DNA of 9,666 bases from an uncultured Selenomonadaceae bacterium (GTDB taxonomy: Bacteria; Bacillota; Negativicutes; Selenomonadales; Selenomonadaceae). Position numbers and translations under genes: made by a program. The notes beneath the pieces were generated by a model. That model worked only from the letters and a program-made list of their open reading frames with translations, had not been told where the DNA came from and did not search any database. Positions 1 to 5,920 of the stretch are shown piece after piece; within the stretch, counting starts at the first letter, position 1; every line of letters starts with the position of its first letter. The DNA lies in the NCBI GenBank assembly GCA_910579115.1, contig CAJTSO010000060.1:243-9908 (forward strand), read 5' to 3'.

Positions 1-89
1 GCAAGCCGGCGCGCCAGGGCGACGCCGCCGAAGCCCGCTCCCACCACCACTATCCGCGGGCGGTTTTTCTGATCGCTGTTTTCGCGCAT
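1..89 (-). CDS. Type II NADH dehydrogenase-like FAD oxidoreductase, N-terminus only
   Basis: Only the first 29 codons are inside the window; the gene continues past the left edge. The translation begins MRENSDQKNRPRIVVVGAGF and continues GGVALARRL. This is a beta strand followed by a GxGxxG dinucleotide-binding loop (GAGFGG), the classical FAD-binding Rossmann start of the pyridine nucleotide-disulfide oxidoreductase superfamily. The wording IVVVGAGFGG is especially typical of single-subunit NADH dehydrogenases (NDH-2, COG1252), which pass electrons from NADH to quinone at the inner face of the membrane. I chose the ATG at 89 because AGAGGGG (103 to 97) sits 7 nt upstream. An in-frame ATG at 107 would add six residues but has no purine-rich site before it. 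A promoter and a GC-rich leader hairpin lie upstream. Other FAD enzymes of the superfamily cannot be excluded from 29 residues. Confidence 0.75.
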   Translation of the reverse strand, partial: MRENSDQKNRPRIVVVGAGFGGVALARRL

Positions 90-116
90 GACATATCCCC
101 TCTTCATGAAAGGGCA

Positions 117-137
117 GCGGCGCAACCGGCGCGCCGC
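117..137 (-). promoter_or_regulatory. GC-rich hairpin in the leader of the FAD oxidoreductase gene
   Basis: The arms GCGGCGC (117-123) and GCGCCGC (131-137) are perfect complements around a 7-nt loop. This gives a 7-bp all-GC stem about 13 nt upstream of the ribosome binding site of the gene starting at 89. It lies in the expected 5' leader downstream of the promoter at 164-192. No U-run follows it, so it is not a terminator; a role in mRNA stability or translation control is inference only. Confidence 0.4.
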
Positions 138-163
138 CGCGTGTGGAAAATAAAACGAATGAC

Positions 164-192
164 ATTATGGCACAAATCCTGTACAGGGTCAA
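164..192 (-). promoter_or_regulatory. Sigma-A-type promoter for the FAD oxidoreductase gene
   Basis: On the minus strand, TTGACC (192-187) and CATAAT (169-164) are separated by exactly 17 nt. A TGC directly before the -10 gives an extended -10. Five of six bases match the consensus in each hexamer. Transcription would start near 157 and leave a leader of about 68 nt before the ATG at 89. The spacer holds the palindrome CCTGTACAGG (178-187), whose last base overlaps the -35. A repressor bound there would occlude RNA polymerase. Confidence 0.7.
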
Positions 193-215
193 GCCTTTGC
201 GCCCGCCTTTACAGG
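178..215. repeat. CCTGTA palindrome and near-copy at the oxidoreductase promoter
   Basis: CCTGTACAGG at 178-187 is a perfect 10-bp palindrome within the promoter spacer. CCTTTACAGG at 206-215 is a copy with one changed base, 28 bp further upstream. Twenty-eight base pairs is close to, but not exactly, an integral number of helical turns. The arrangement looks like a main operator and an auxiliary one, but no regulator is identified. The rest of the gap between 90 and 354 shows only the promoter, the leader hairpin and a weak hairpin at 308-345. Confidence 0.35.
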
Positions 216-307
216 AATCATTATTTTCTCAGCCTCTGTGGTCAGTCGGCCGCCTTCCCGCCGTAAAAGCAGAATATAGAAAAATCAAGCCGCGGGAAAA
301 CAAGAAT

Positions 308-345
308 GAGGCGTCCGGCCATCGGAACAGCCAAGGGGAAGCCTC
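308..345 (-). terminator. Possible weak terminator after the HlyC/CorC gene
   Basis: Minus-strand RNA downstream of the stop at 355 can pair GAGGC (345-341) with GCCTC (312-308), followed inward by TCC/GGA and GGC/GCC with a bulge. The sequence after the stem is ATTCTTGTTTT, only moderately U-rich. This is an imperfect hairpin in the right place for a terminator. Read-through into the oxidoreductase gene is possible, although that gene has its own promoter. Confidence 0.3.
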
Positions 346-354
346 CCGTCTTTT

Positions 355-1671
355 TTAAGATTCTTCCTTCGGCCCGGCCGGGTCAGGAATGGTTTGAGTC
401 ACCCGCATTTTATCGATGCGGAACCCGTCTACTGCGGTTACCTCAAAGATAAACTCATCCCAGACGGCTTTTTCTCCTACCCGGGGGATATAGCCGAACA
501 GGGCTGTGACCATGCCCCCCATAGTCTGGTAATGGTCCCGTTCTTCATCCGGCAGCTTTTCCAGGTTGAACCGTTCCTTAAAGTTGTCGATGGAGCAGAG
601 CCCTTCCATCTGCCACACGTGATCCCCGATTTCCTCCAGGGGATCCCCTTCCTCGTCCTCCTCGGCGGAGTCGGCGGTAATTTTATCGATGATGTCCTGA
701 TAGGTAATGAAGCCGATCACCCCGCCGAACTCGTCGAGCACGATACCTTCGTTCACACCGCTTTCCCGAAATTTTTCCATGACTCGGAAAGGCTCCATGG
801 AGCGGGGGATGAGCAGGGGCTTTTTGACCAGGGAGGCCAGCTCCAAAGGCCGGCCGTCCAGCACGGCGTTCAGCAAATCCTTGGCGTAGATTATGCCGCA
901 GAATTCGTCCAGACTGTTTTTGCCCACGATGAAAACAGCGCTTTTGCTTTCTCTGATGAAGGCCAGGTTATCGTCCAGGTCATCGTCCAGATCAAGCCAT
1001 TCCATCCTGGTGCGGGGGGTCATGAGGGAATAAGCGGTCTGATCCCCCATGTGGAAGATCCGCTCCACCATGGTCTGCTCGGTTTTTTCGATAACTCCGT
1101 CCTCGGCGCCCTGTTCCAGCAGGTCCTTTACCTCATCCTCAGTTACGGAATCGTCAATATGGGGATTTATGCCGAAAATGGTCAGCAGGGTGTCGGTGAT
1201 GAGCACCAGAACAGTCCGGAAGGGGGAGATGAGGCGGGTGTAGGAGATCAGGCGGCCGCTGTGTCTGCACAGGACCCTTTCCGGCTCCTGAAGGGCCAGC
1301 TTCATCGGTAAGAAGCAGCTGAAAATCAGATATACTGCGGTTGTAGCCAGAAGGGCGGCGATCAGGGACAAAACCCCGGTATAGACTCCGGCGGGGATAT
1401 ATTTTTCCAGCAGAAAATTAGTGCAGAGGGAAAGGCTTATACCGGTCAGCAGGGCGCAAAAGATAAGACCCACCTGAATGCTTTCCAAAATCGGGTCGGG
1501 ATTTTCCAGCAGGTTGAGAGCCGCCCGGGCCCCCTTATAGTCCTCGTCCTCAAGGCGTTCCAAAGAGGTTTTGGAGCTGTCGATAAGGGCGGTTTCCGAC
1601 AGGGTGAGCATAGCGCTGCAAATGAGGCAGAGAACGATAATAACGGGCCATAAGCCGTCGGGGATATCCAT
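355..1671 (-). CDS. HlyC/CorC (CNNM-like) membrane protein with DUF21 and CBS domains
   Basis: The 438-residue product has the standard order of this family. An N-terminal DUF21 membrane domain has hydrophobic segments at about 6-25, 60-88 and 93-128. A linker is followed by a tandem CBS pair (about 212-333, with SLMTPRTRMEWLD opening the first repeat and a VLDEFGGVIGFIT stretch in the second). A C-terminal CorC_HlyC transporter-associated domain covers about 348-426. Family members are membrane proteins implicated in magnesium or cobalt efflux and tolerance; the hemolysin name is historical. I place the start at the ATG at 1671 because AAGGA lies 11 nt upstream and the first transmembrane segment begins at once. 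A longer frame opens at 1755 but adds a non-membrane stretch across a hairpin-rich spacer. The usual GE-x-x-PK motif of DUF21 reads SCFLPMK here (118-124), so the Gly-Glu is missing. The gene lies 123 nt downstream of the ABC ATPase and may be read through from it. The substrate is not determinable. Confidence 0.9.
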   Translation of the reverse strand: MDIPDGLWPVIIVLCLICSAMLTLSETALIDSSKTSLERLEDEDYKGARAALNLLENPDPILESIQVGLIFCALLTGISLSLCTNFLLEKYIPAGVYTGVLSLIAALLATTAVYLIFSCFLPMKLALQEPERVLCRHSGRLISYTRLISPFRTVLVLITDTLLTIFGINPHIDDSVTEDEVKDLLEQGAEDGVIEKTEQTMVERIFHMGDQTAYSLMTPRTRMEWLDLDDDLDDNLAFIRESKSAVFIVGKNSLDEFCGIIYAKDLLNAVLDGRPLELASLVKKPLLIPRSMEPFRVMEKFRESGVNEGIVLDEFGGVIGFITYQDIIDKITADSAEEDEEGDPLEEIGDHVWQMEGLCSIDNFKERFNLEKLPDEERDHYQTMGGMVTALFGYIPRVGEKAVWDEFIFEVTAVDGFRIDKMRVTQTIPDPAGPKEES

Positions 1672-1706
1672 GAAATGACACATCCTTATTCGTCTTAATA
1701 AAGCAG

Positions 1707-1753
1707 GGCAGGCCCCGTCTGCCTGCCAGGCTGCGAAGCAGATCGCGGCAGAC
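1707..1753 (-). other. Two mutually exclusive RNA hairpins between ATPase and HlyC/CorC genes
   Basis: Arm GTCTGCC (minus strand, 1753-1747) pairs perfectly with GGCAGAC (1723-1717) and encloses a small CTGC-TTC-GCAG stem. Arm GGCAGGC (1727-1721) pairs perfectly with GCCTGCC (1713-1707). The two stems share positions 1721-1723, so only one can form at a time. No U-tract follows the second stem (CTGCTTTATT), so this is not a standard intrinsic terminator. It may mark the end of the transporter message, a processing site or an attenuator. Confidence 0.35.
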
Positions 1754-1794
1754 AAACAAAGCCTGTCCCCCTGATGGTTTCCAGCTTTATCTTA

Positions 1795-2832
1795 TCAGAA
1801 GACCATGACTTTTTCCATGTCCAGGTAAACCCTGTCTCCGACCTTCAGGGCTCCCAGCTCGGCGCCCTTTTCGATGACCCGGATTATGGCGCCCTCCACG
1901 TTTACCCGATAGTCGACGGAATCCCCCAAATAAAAGAACTCGTCAATAGTACCGGGAATTGCCCCTCCGTGGGCGCTCATGGTGATATTTTCCGGGCGGA
2001 CAGCAATCTGCAGCTCGTTCTTGGGTGTGCCGTCGTAGGGAACGCTGAAACCGGTGCCCCTGAGGAAGGCCCGATCTCCCTTCTGTTCAGCCGGAATGAA
2101 GTTAATGAGGCCCACAAAGTCGGCAACCATCTTGTTGGCCGGGTGGGTATAAATATCGTAGGGAGTGCCGATCTGCTGAACGACGCCCATGCTCATGACG
2201 ACGATCCGGTCGCTCATGGTCATGGCTTCACTCTGATCATGGGTGACATAGATAACGGTGATGCCCAGCTTCTTCTGGATGGCGCTTATTTCAAAGCGCA
2301 TACTTTCCCGAAGCTTTGCGTCCAGATTACTTAATGGTTCATCCAGAAGGAGCAGTCCCGGCCGCATGACCAGGGCCCGGGCCAGAGATACCCGCTGCTG
2401 CTGGCCGCCGGAGAGCTGGTTCGGATAGCGTTCTCCATACTCGTCAAGCCGCACCATCTCCAGAATTTCCTGAACCCTCTCCCGGCGCTCCTGCGGGGGA
2501 ATCTTCTGGATTTTCAGGGGATAGCCCACATTTTCCGCTACAGTCATGTGGGGCCAGACGGCGTAGCTTTGGAACACCATGCCTACGCCCCGCTTTTCCG
2601 GCGGAACGAAAATGCCCTGTTCACTGCTGTTGACAACTCTGTCGTCGATGATGATGCTGCCCTCGGTTGCCCGCTCAAACCCGGCAACCATGCGGAGGGT
2701 AGTGGTTTTCCCGCAGCCGGAGGGCCCGAGGAAGCTGATAAATTCACCCTCCTGAATGTCGATATTGAAATCCCCTACGGCGGTTACATTGCCAAAGCGC
2801 TTGTAGAGGTGTTCGATTCTTACCTGTGCCAA
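1795..2832 (-). CDS. ABC importer ATP-binding protein, FbpC/PotA type
   Basis: This 345-residue cytoplasmic ATPase powers the importer encoded just upstream. All nucleotide-binding motifs are intact: Walker A GPSGCGKTT (36-44), Q-loop Gln88 in MVFQSYAVWPHMTV, signature LSGGQQQR (140-147), Walker B LLLLDE (160-165), D-loop SNLD and switch His198. A C-terminal TOBE-type regulatory domain (about 275-340) carries the common AVRPENI entry. Length and the long C-terminal extension match the CUT1/FbpC/PotA class of importer ATPases for iron, spermidine, phosphonate or sugars. The start codon is TTG at 2832: AAAGGAG (2848-2842) lies 9 nt upstream, and there is no ATG or GTG before the first conserved strand. 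It starts 17 nt after the permease stop, so the two are co-transcribed. The family is certain; the substrate is not. Confidence 0.95.
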   Translation of the reverse strand: MAQVRIEHLYKRFGNVTAVGDFNIDIQEGEFISFLGPSGCGKTTTLRMVAGFERATEGSIIIDDRVVNSSEQGIFVPPEKRGVGMVFQSYAVWPHMTVAENVGYPLKIQKIPPQERRERVQEILEMVRLDEYGERYPNQLSGGQQQRVSLARALVMRPGLLLLDEPLSNLDAKLRESMRFEISAIQKKLGITVIYVTHDQSEAMTMSDRIVVMSMGVVQQIGTPYDIYTHPANKMVADFVGLINFIPAEQKGDRAFLRGTGFSVPYDGTPKNELQIAVRPENITMSAHGGAIPGTIDEFFYLGDSVDYRVNVEGAIIRVIEKGAELGALKVGDRVYLDMEKVMVF

Positions 2833-2849
2833 TTTCGTTTTCTCCTTTA

Positions 2850-4529
2850 TCAGATGCCAACCTTACCTTTGGTAACCTTGTTCAGAATCAGATTCCCCAC
2901 CAGTACGATCAGCAGGATGATAACCGACAGGACGGAAGCGTTCTGGGTATCGGCATAGGTCTGCAGCTCGTAGAGCAATACGCCCATGGTCTTCGTGTCA
3001 GAGCCGTAGAGCAGGTTGCTCATCGTCAGCTCGTAGAAGCTGGGCATGAAAATGAGGAACCAGCCGGCGATAATGCTGGGGGCAACGAGGGGCATGATAA
3101 CATCCTTGCAGGTTCTTATCCAGCTGGCGCCGCTGTTTAAGGCGGCCTCTTCAAGGCTGATGTGAACCTGGCTGAGGGAAGCGGCAATCGTCCGGACGCT
3201 CATGGTCATATACTTCACCAGATAGCTGACTACGAGTATCCACATGGTGGAGTAAAGATTCAGGCCATAATTGCCGCTGAAGGTAATTATGAGAGCCAGG
3301 GCGATAACGATACTGGGGGTCGACCCGCCCAGCACAACGAGAAGATCCGGCAGAGAGCGGCCGGTGACATTAGTTTTTACCGCAAGGTAGGCCACGAAGA
3401 TGGCCAGTAAGGTACCGATACAGGCAGCCACAATGCCGTAGACAAAGCTGAGCCAGATGCTCTCCATGTACTGGCTGCTGGTGATGACTGGAATCCAGGC
3501 ATCGAAGCCGAAGTTGTCCCAGCCGGGAGCCCGGCTCATACTCTTCAGGAAACTGGTCATAACGACGCTTCCCAAAGGAAGAATGACGGAAATAAAGGCA
3601 TAGCCGCCCACGAAAAGCTCCGCCAGCCAAGTCCATTTGCCCAGCTCGACGATATTGGGACGGGTGGATTTGCCGCTGATGGTGGTGTAGTCCTTCCGGC
3701 CCAAAAGCCAGCTCATGCCAAAGAGCAGGGCATTGGCCACTACCATCAGGCTGACGGCCAGAGCCGTCGCGTCGCGGATTCCCTTATCATCACCCATATA
3801 CACGAAAGTGACGATCCGGGTAGTCATAACTTCGATGTTGCCGGGCATACCTACGATAGCCGGGATACCGAAGCAGGAGCCTGCCGCGATGAAAACCAAA
3901 AGACCTCCAGCGAGAATACTGGGAGCGGTCAGGGGCAAAGTAACGTCGAAAAGGGTGCGGAGAGGTCCGGCGCCGCTGATTCGGGCGGCCTCCTCCAGGG
4001 TAGGATCCATCTTTTCCATGGCCCGGGAGATGGTGATAAACGCAAAGGGCGAATAGAACAGCGTGAGTACCCAGCCGAGACCCCACATGGTATAGATATC
4101 AAAGGGAGCCGTTTCCAGGCCGAAGCAGAATCTCAATATGTCGTTCAAATAGCCAACGCTGGGGTTCAGAAGCTGTACCCAGGCGATAGCCCCTACATAG
4201 GGGGGAATCATATAGCTGGCCACGAGAACCGTCCGGTAAAATTTCTTGCCGGGAAGGTCGGTACGCCCCACCAGCCAGGCCAGAGGGAAGGTGATGAGCA
4301 CGCTGGCCACCATTACGCCGAAGCTCAGCTTCAGCGTATTTGTGAGGGCCCGCCAATTTACTTCCTGTCCGTAGACGTCACGATAGTTGCTCAAATCCAG
4401 CCTGCCGTCTACATAGAGGCTGTCATAAATGAGCACCAGCATGGGAAAAACGATGAAATAGAGAAGCAAGATCACCGAAATGCCAATGACAATGAACTTG
4501 CTGTCCAATCGAGGTAAGGACCGTTTCAC
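2850..4529 (-). CDS. ABC importer permease, fused double-domain FbpB/AfuB type
   Basis: This is a 559-residue integral membrane protein made of two homologous permease halves, as in FbpB/AfuB ferric importers and related phosphonate or thiamine systems. I see about twelve hydrophobic segments, six per half. Each half carries an EAA loop that docks on the ATPase: EEAARISGAGPLRTLF (179-194) and EEAALNSGASWIRTCK (460-475), both followed by a LPL/MPL-x-APS segment. A single gene therefore supplies the whole translocation pore. The start is GTG at 4529 with AAGGAG (4542-4537) 7 nt upstream. The binding-protein gene ends 94 nt before it, and two hairpins fill that gap. The ATPase gene follows after 17 nt. 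No truncation or frameshift is visible. Confidence 0.93.
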   Translation of the reverse strand: MKRSLPRLDSKFIVIGISVILLLYFIVFPMLVLIYDSLYVDGRLDLSNYRDVYGQEVNWRALTNTLKLSFGVMVASVLITFPLAWLVGRTDLPGKKFYRTVLVASYMIPPYVGAIAWVQLLNPSVGYLNDILRFCFGLETAPFDIYTMWGLGWVLTLFYSPFAFITISRAMEKMDPTLEEAARISGAGPLRTLFDVTLPLTAPSILAGGLLVFIAAGSCFGIPAIVGMPGNIEVMTTRIVTFVYMGDDKGIRDATALAVSLMVVANALLFGMSWLLGRKDYTTISGKSTRPNIVELGKWTWLAELFVGGYAFISVILPLGSVVMTSFLKSMSRAPGWDNFGFDAWIPVITSSQYMESIWLSFVYGIVAACIGTLLAIFVAYLAVKTNVTGRSLPDLLVVLGGSTPSIVIALALIITFSGNYGLNLYSTMWILVVSYLVKYMTMSVRTIAASLSQVHISLEEAALNSGASWIRTCKDVIMPLVAPSIIAGWFLIFMPSFYELTMSNLLYGSDTKTMGVLLYELQTYADTQNASVLSVIILLIVLVGNLILNKVTKGKVGI

Positions 4530-4572
4530 GCTCTTACTCCTTCATTAAGCAACAGGTAGGCGAACACACCCG

Positions 4573-4616
4573 TCAGGGGCTGCGCCGACAGTCCCTGAGC
4601 GGTTGTGGAGCCACAA
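4573..4616 (-). other. Tandem stem-loops between binding-protein and permease genes
   Basis: Downstream of the binding-protein stop (4624) the minus-strand RNA first forms TTGTGG-CT-CCACAA (4616-4603). It then forms TCAGGG/CCCTGA (4598-4593 with 4578-4573), which continues inward past one mismatch with CTG/CAG around a 6-nt loop. Neither is followed by a U-run, so they should not stop most polymerases. Stem-loops in this position in ABC importer operons commonly protect the upstream message from 3' decay, so that more binding protein than permease is made. That role is inferred here. Confidence 0.5.
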
Positions 4617-4623
4617 ATATTTC

Positions 4624-5670
4624 TTATTTCTTGTCCATTACCCGGGTACGGAATTCGTTCTTAATCTCAGCTTCCTGGGTAGCCATTTTGTTCCAGTCAA
4701 CCTTGACGGCGGCGGGCAGGAGAGTCTCCAGCTTCGGAGCGCCGTTGGGGGGAGCCACATCCGGGCGGACGGAGTGCATCCAGCCCTTGGTCACCGCCTG
4801 CTGGCCGTCCTTGGAGAGCCACCAGTCAACAGCGGCCTTGGCTCCTTCCGGGTTCTTGGTGGATTTCATGATGCAGATGGGGGAGCTGATAAGGATGCAG
4901 CCTTCCTTCGGATAGCAGACCTTCAGCGGTTCCTTCTTGGTTTCCTGAAGCTTCAGGATGTTCTCCTCCAGGATGATGGCGGCCATATACTCACCGGTGA
5001 GGAGCTTGTTCTGGATAGCGGAGTTTCCTTCTTCAACCTTCAGGCCATTGGCTTTCAGCTTGTCAAAGAACTCCCAGCCGAATTTGTCCGCAAGGGCTCC
5101 GGCGGCAACGAAAGCCGTACCGGAGAGCATGGGGTTGGGCATGGCGATCCTGCCCTTGTATTTCGGGTCAAGGAGATCGCTCCAGGTGGTGGGAATATCT
5201 TCCTTGGCGATCTTGGATTCGTTGTAAGCGATGATCATGTTGCAGATACGGACAGCGGACCAGGCTCCGTCCTTATCCTTGTCCAAAAGGACATCCTTCA
5301 TGTTGGGGCTTATGTAATTAAGGAGCAGGCCCTTCTGCTGCAGGTTCAGGTAGTAACCGGGGTCAGCCACCATGAGAACGTCGGTGGCAATCTTGTTAGC
5401 CTTGATTTCTCCGGCAACCTTTGTCTTGAGCTTCTCGGTGCCCCCCTGGAACCAGTTGACCTTCATATTCGGGAACGTCTTCTCAACGCTGGGCTTGCAG
5501 ACCTTGTCAATGATATCGGGATACATCGAGGTGTAAATCATGATTTCACCGGAGGGACCCTGCGCCTTGGGAGCCTCAGCCTTTTTTTCACCGCCGCCGC
5601 AGCCGGTGAGCATTGCCGCGGCAGTTACCGTAACAACGGCCGTACTCAGCCATTTGGAATTGAGTTTCAT
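4624..5670 (-). CDS. ABC importer solute-binding lipoprotein, AfuA/FbpA-like (operon copy)
   Basis: This 348-residue extracytoplasmic solute-binding protein delivers substrate to the permease encoded next. The N-terminus is a lipoprotein signal: KxxxK, a hydrophobic stretch and lipobox LTGC with Cys24 as the lipid-attachment residue, then a GGGEKK linker. The mature part follows the COG1840 pattern: IYTSMYPDI near the start (45-53), FQGGTEKLKTK (74-84), DVLMVADPGYY (97-107), the DLLDPKYKGRIAMPNP hinge region (165-180) and a C-terminal VDWWLSKDGQQAV (281-293). At the place where classical FbpA carries two adjacent iron-binding tyrosines this protein has a single Tyr228 (GEYMAA) and then LEENI, so ferric ion is not assured. 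It differs from its paralogue at 5921-6970 by three extra cysteines (143, 258, 266). The ATG at 5670 has AAGGGAGG 10 nt upstream. It is the first gene of the transporter operon. Confidence 0.92.
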   Translation of the reverse strand: MKLNSKWLSTAVVTVTAAAMLTGCGGGEKKAEAPKAQGPSGEIMIYTSMYPDIIDKVCKPSVEKTFPNMKVNWFQGGTEKLKTKVAGEIKANKIATDVLMVADPGYYLNLQQKGLLLNYISPNMKDVLLDKDKDGAWSAVRICNMIIAYNESKIAKEDIPTTWSDLLDPKYKGRIAMPNPMLSGTAFVAAGALADKFGWEFFDKLKANGLKVEEGNSAIQNKLLTGEYMAAIILEENILKLQETKKEPLKVCYPKEGCILISSPICIMKSTKNPEGAKAAVDWWLSKDGQQAVTKGWMHSVRPDVAPPNGAPKLETLLPAAVKVDWNKMATQEAEIKNEFRTRVMDKK

Positions 5671-5706
5671 AGTGTAAAAACCTCCCTTGTGATATGATAG
5701 AGATAC

Positions 5707-5729
5707 GACTTGCAGGAAATCTGCAAATC
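5707..5729 (-). other. Leader hairpin ahead of the operon binding-protein gene
   Basis: TTGCAG (5726-5721) pairs with CTGCAA (5715-5710) around a 5-nt loop. The stem extends by one U-G and two Watson-Crick pairs (5727-5729 with 5709-5707), giving nine pairs. It lies about 37 nt upstream of the ATG at 5670, between the predicted transcription start and the ribosome binding site. No recognised riboswitch fold is apparent, and no terminator-like U-run follows. Confidence 0.35.
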
Positions 5730-5779
5730 CCTAAAGAAACCAAAAGTTTTCAGCATATAATTACTACTTTTACAGGCTC

Positions 5780-5808
5780 ATTATAGCAACAATTTACGGA
5801 TTTAGGAA
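5780..5808 (-). promoter_or_regulatory. Promoter of the ABC importer operon
   Basis: The minus strand has a perfect TATAAT (5785-5780) preceded by TGC, forming an extended -10. At 17-nt spacing the -35 is TTCCTA (5808-5803), a weak match, as is usual when an extended -10 is present. Transcription would start near 5773 and give a leader of about 100 nt. An inverted repeat overlaps the -35, and a CCTGTA motif (5776-5771 on the minus strand) lies just downstream of the -10 across the start point. Confidence 0.65.
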
Positions 5809-5821
5809 GTTTTTTCTTCCT
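5804..5821. repeat. Inverted repeat AGGAAG-N6-CTTCCT over the -35 region
   Basis: AGGAAG (5804-5809) and CTTCCT (5816-5821) are perfect inverted arms around six T residues. The left arm covers the -35 hexamer of the importer promoter. The position fits an operator or activator site. It could also be a by-product of AT-rich sequence, and I recognise no known regulator consensus. Confidence 0.3.
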
Positions 5822-5861
5822 GATTCATATTTTTTTCAGATGATCTCCACCAAGCCGACAC

Positions 5862-5899
5862 AAAAAGCAGCTCGCATCCTTCGATGCGAGCTGCTTTTT
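5862..5899 (-). terminator. Strong rho-independent terminator of the upstream binding-protein gene
   Basis: A perfect 17-bp stem (5862-5878 with 5883-5899) closes a 4-nt loop. The core GCAGCTCGCATC is GC-rich, the 5' flank is an A-run and the 3' flank a U-run in either direction. It begins 21 nt after the stop codon at 5921. Its symmetry makes it able to terminate on both strands. It separates transcription of the two paralogous binding-protein genes. Confidence 0.93.
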
Positions 5900-5920
5900 G
5901 CGTTTTACTATCATGATTTG

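Noticed and set aside
143..358. A 71-codon plus-strand frame in the gap between the oxidoreductase and HlyC/CorC genes
   Set aside because: It starts with GTG without a Shine-Dalgarno site, covers the minus-strand promoter, and its product has no recognisable features.
394..1311. A 305-codon plus-strand frame opposite the HlyC/CorC gene
   Set aside because: The product is a low-complexity His/Gly/Val-rich mirror of the real gene, which has clear DUF21, CBS and CorC domains on the minus strand.
1672..1755. N-terminal extension of the HlyC/CorC protein to position 1755
   Set aside because: The added 28 residues cover the hairpin region, are not hydrophobic in the family pattern and lack a better ribosome binding site than the ATG at 1671.
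4603..5697. A 364-codon plus-strand frame opposite the operon binding-protein gene, with a similar frame at 6071-6598
   Set aside because: The two antisense frames resemble each other only because the real minus-strand genes are paralogues. They have no plausible ribosome binding site or domain.
5862..5899. The long perfect inverted repeat as a mobile-element end or CRISPR-like repeat
   Set aside because: It occurs once, has A- and U-runs flanking a GC-rich stem and lies just after a stop codon, which is fully explained by an intrinsic terminator.
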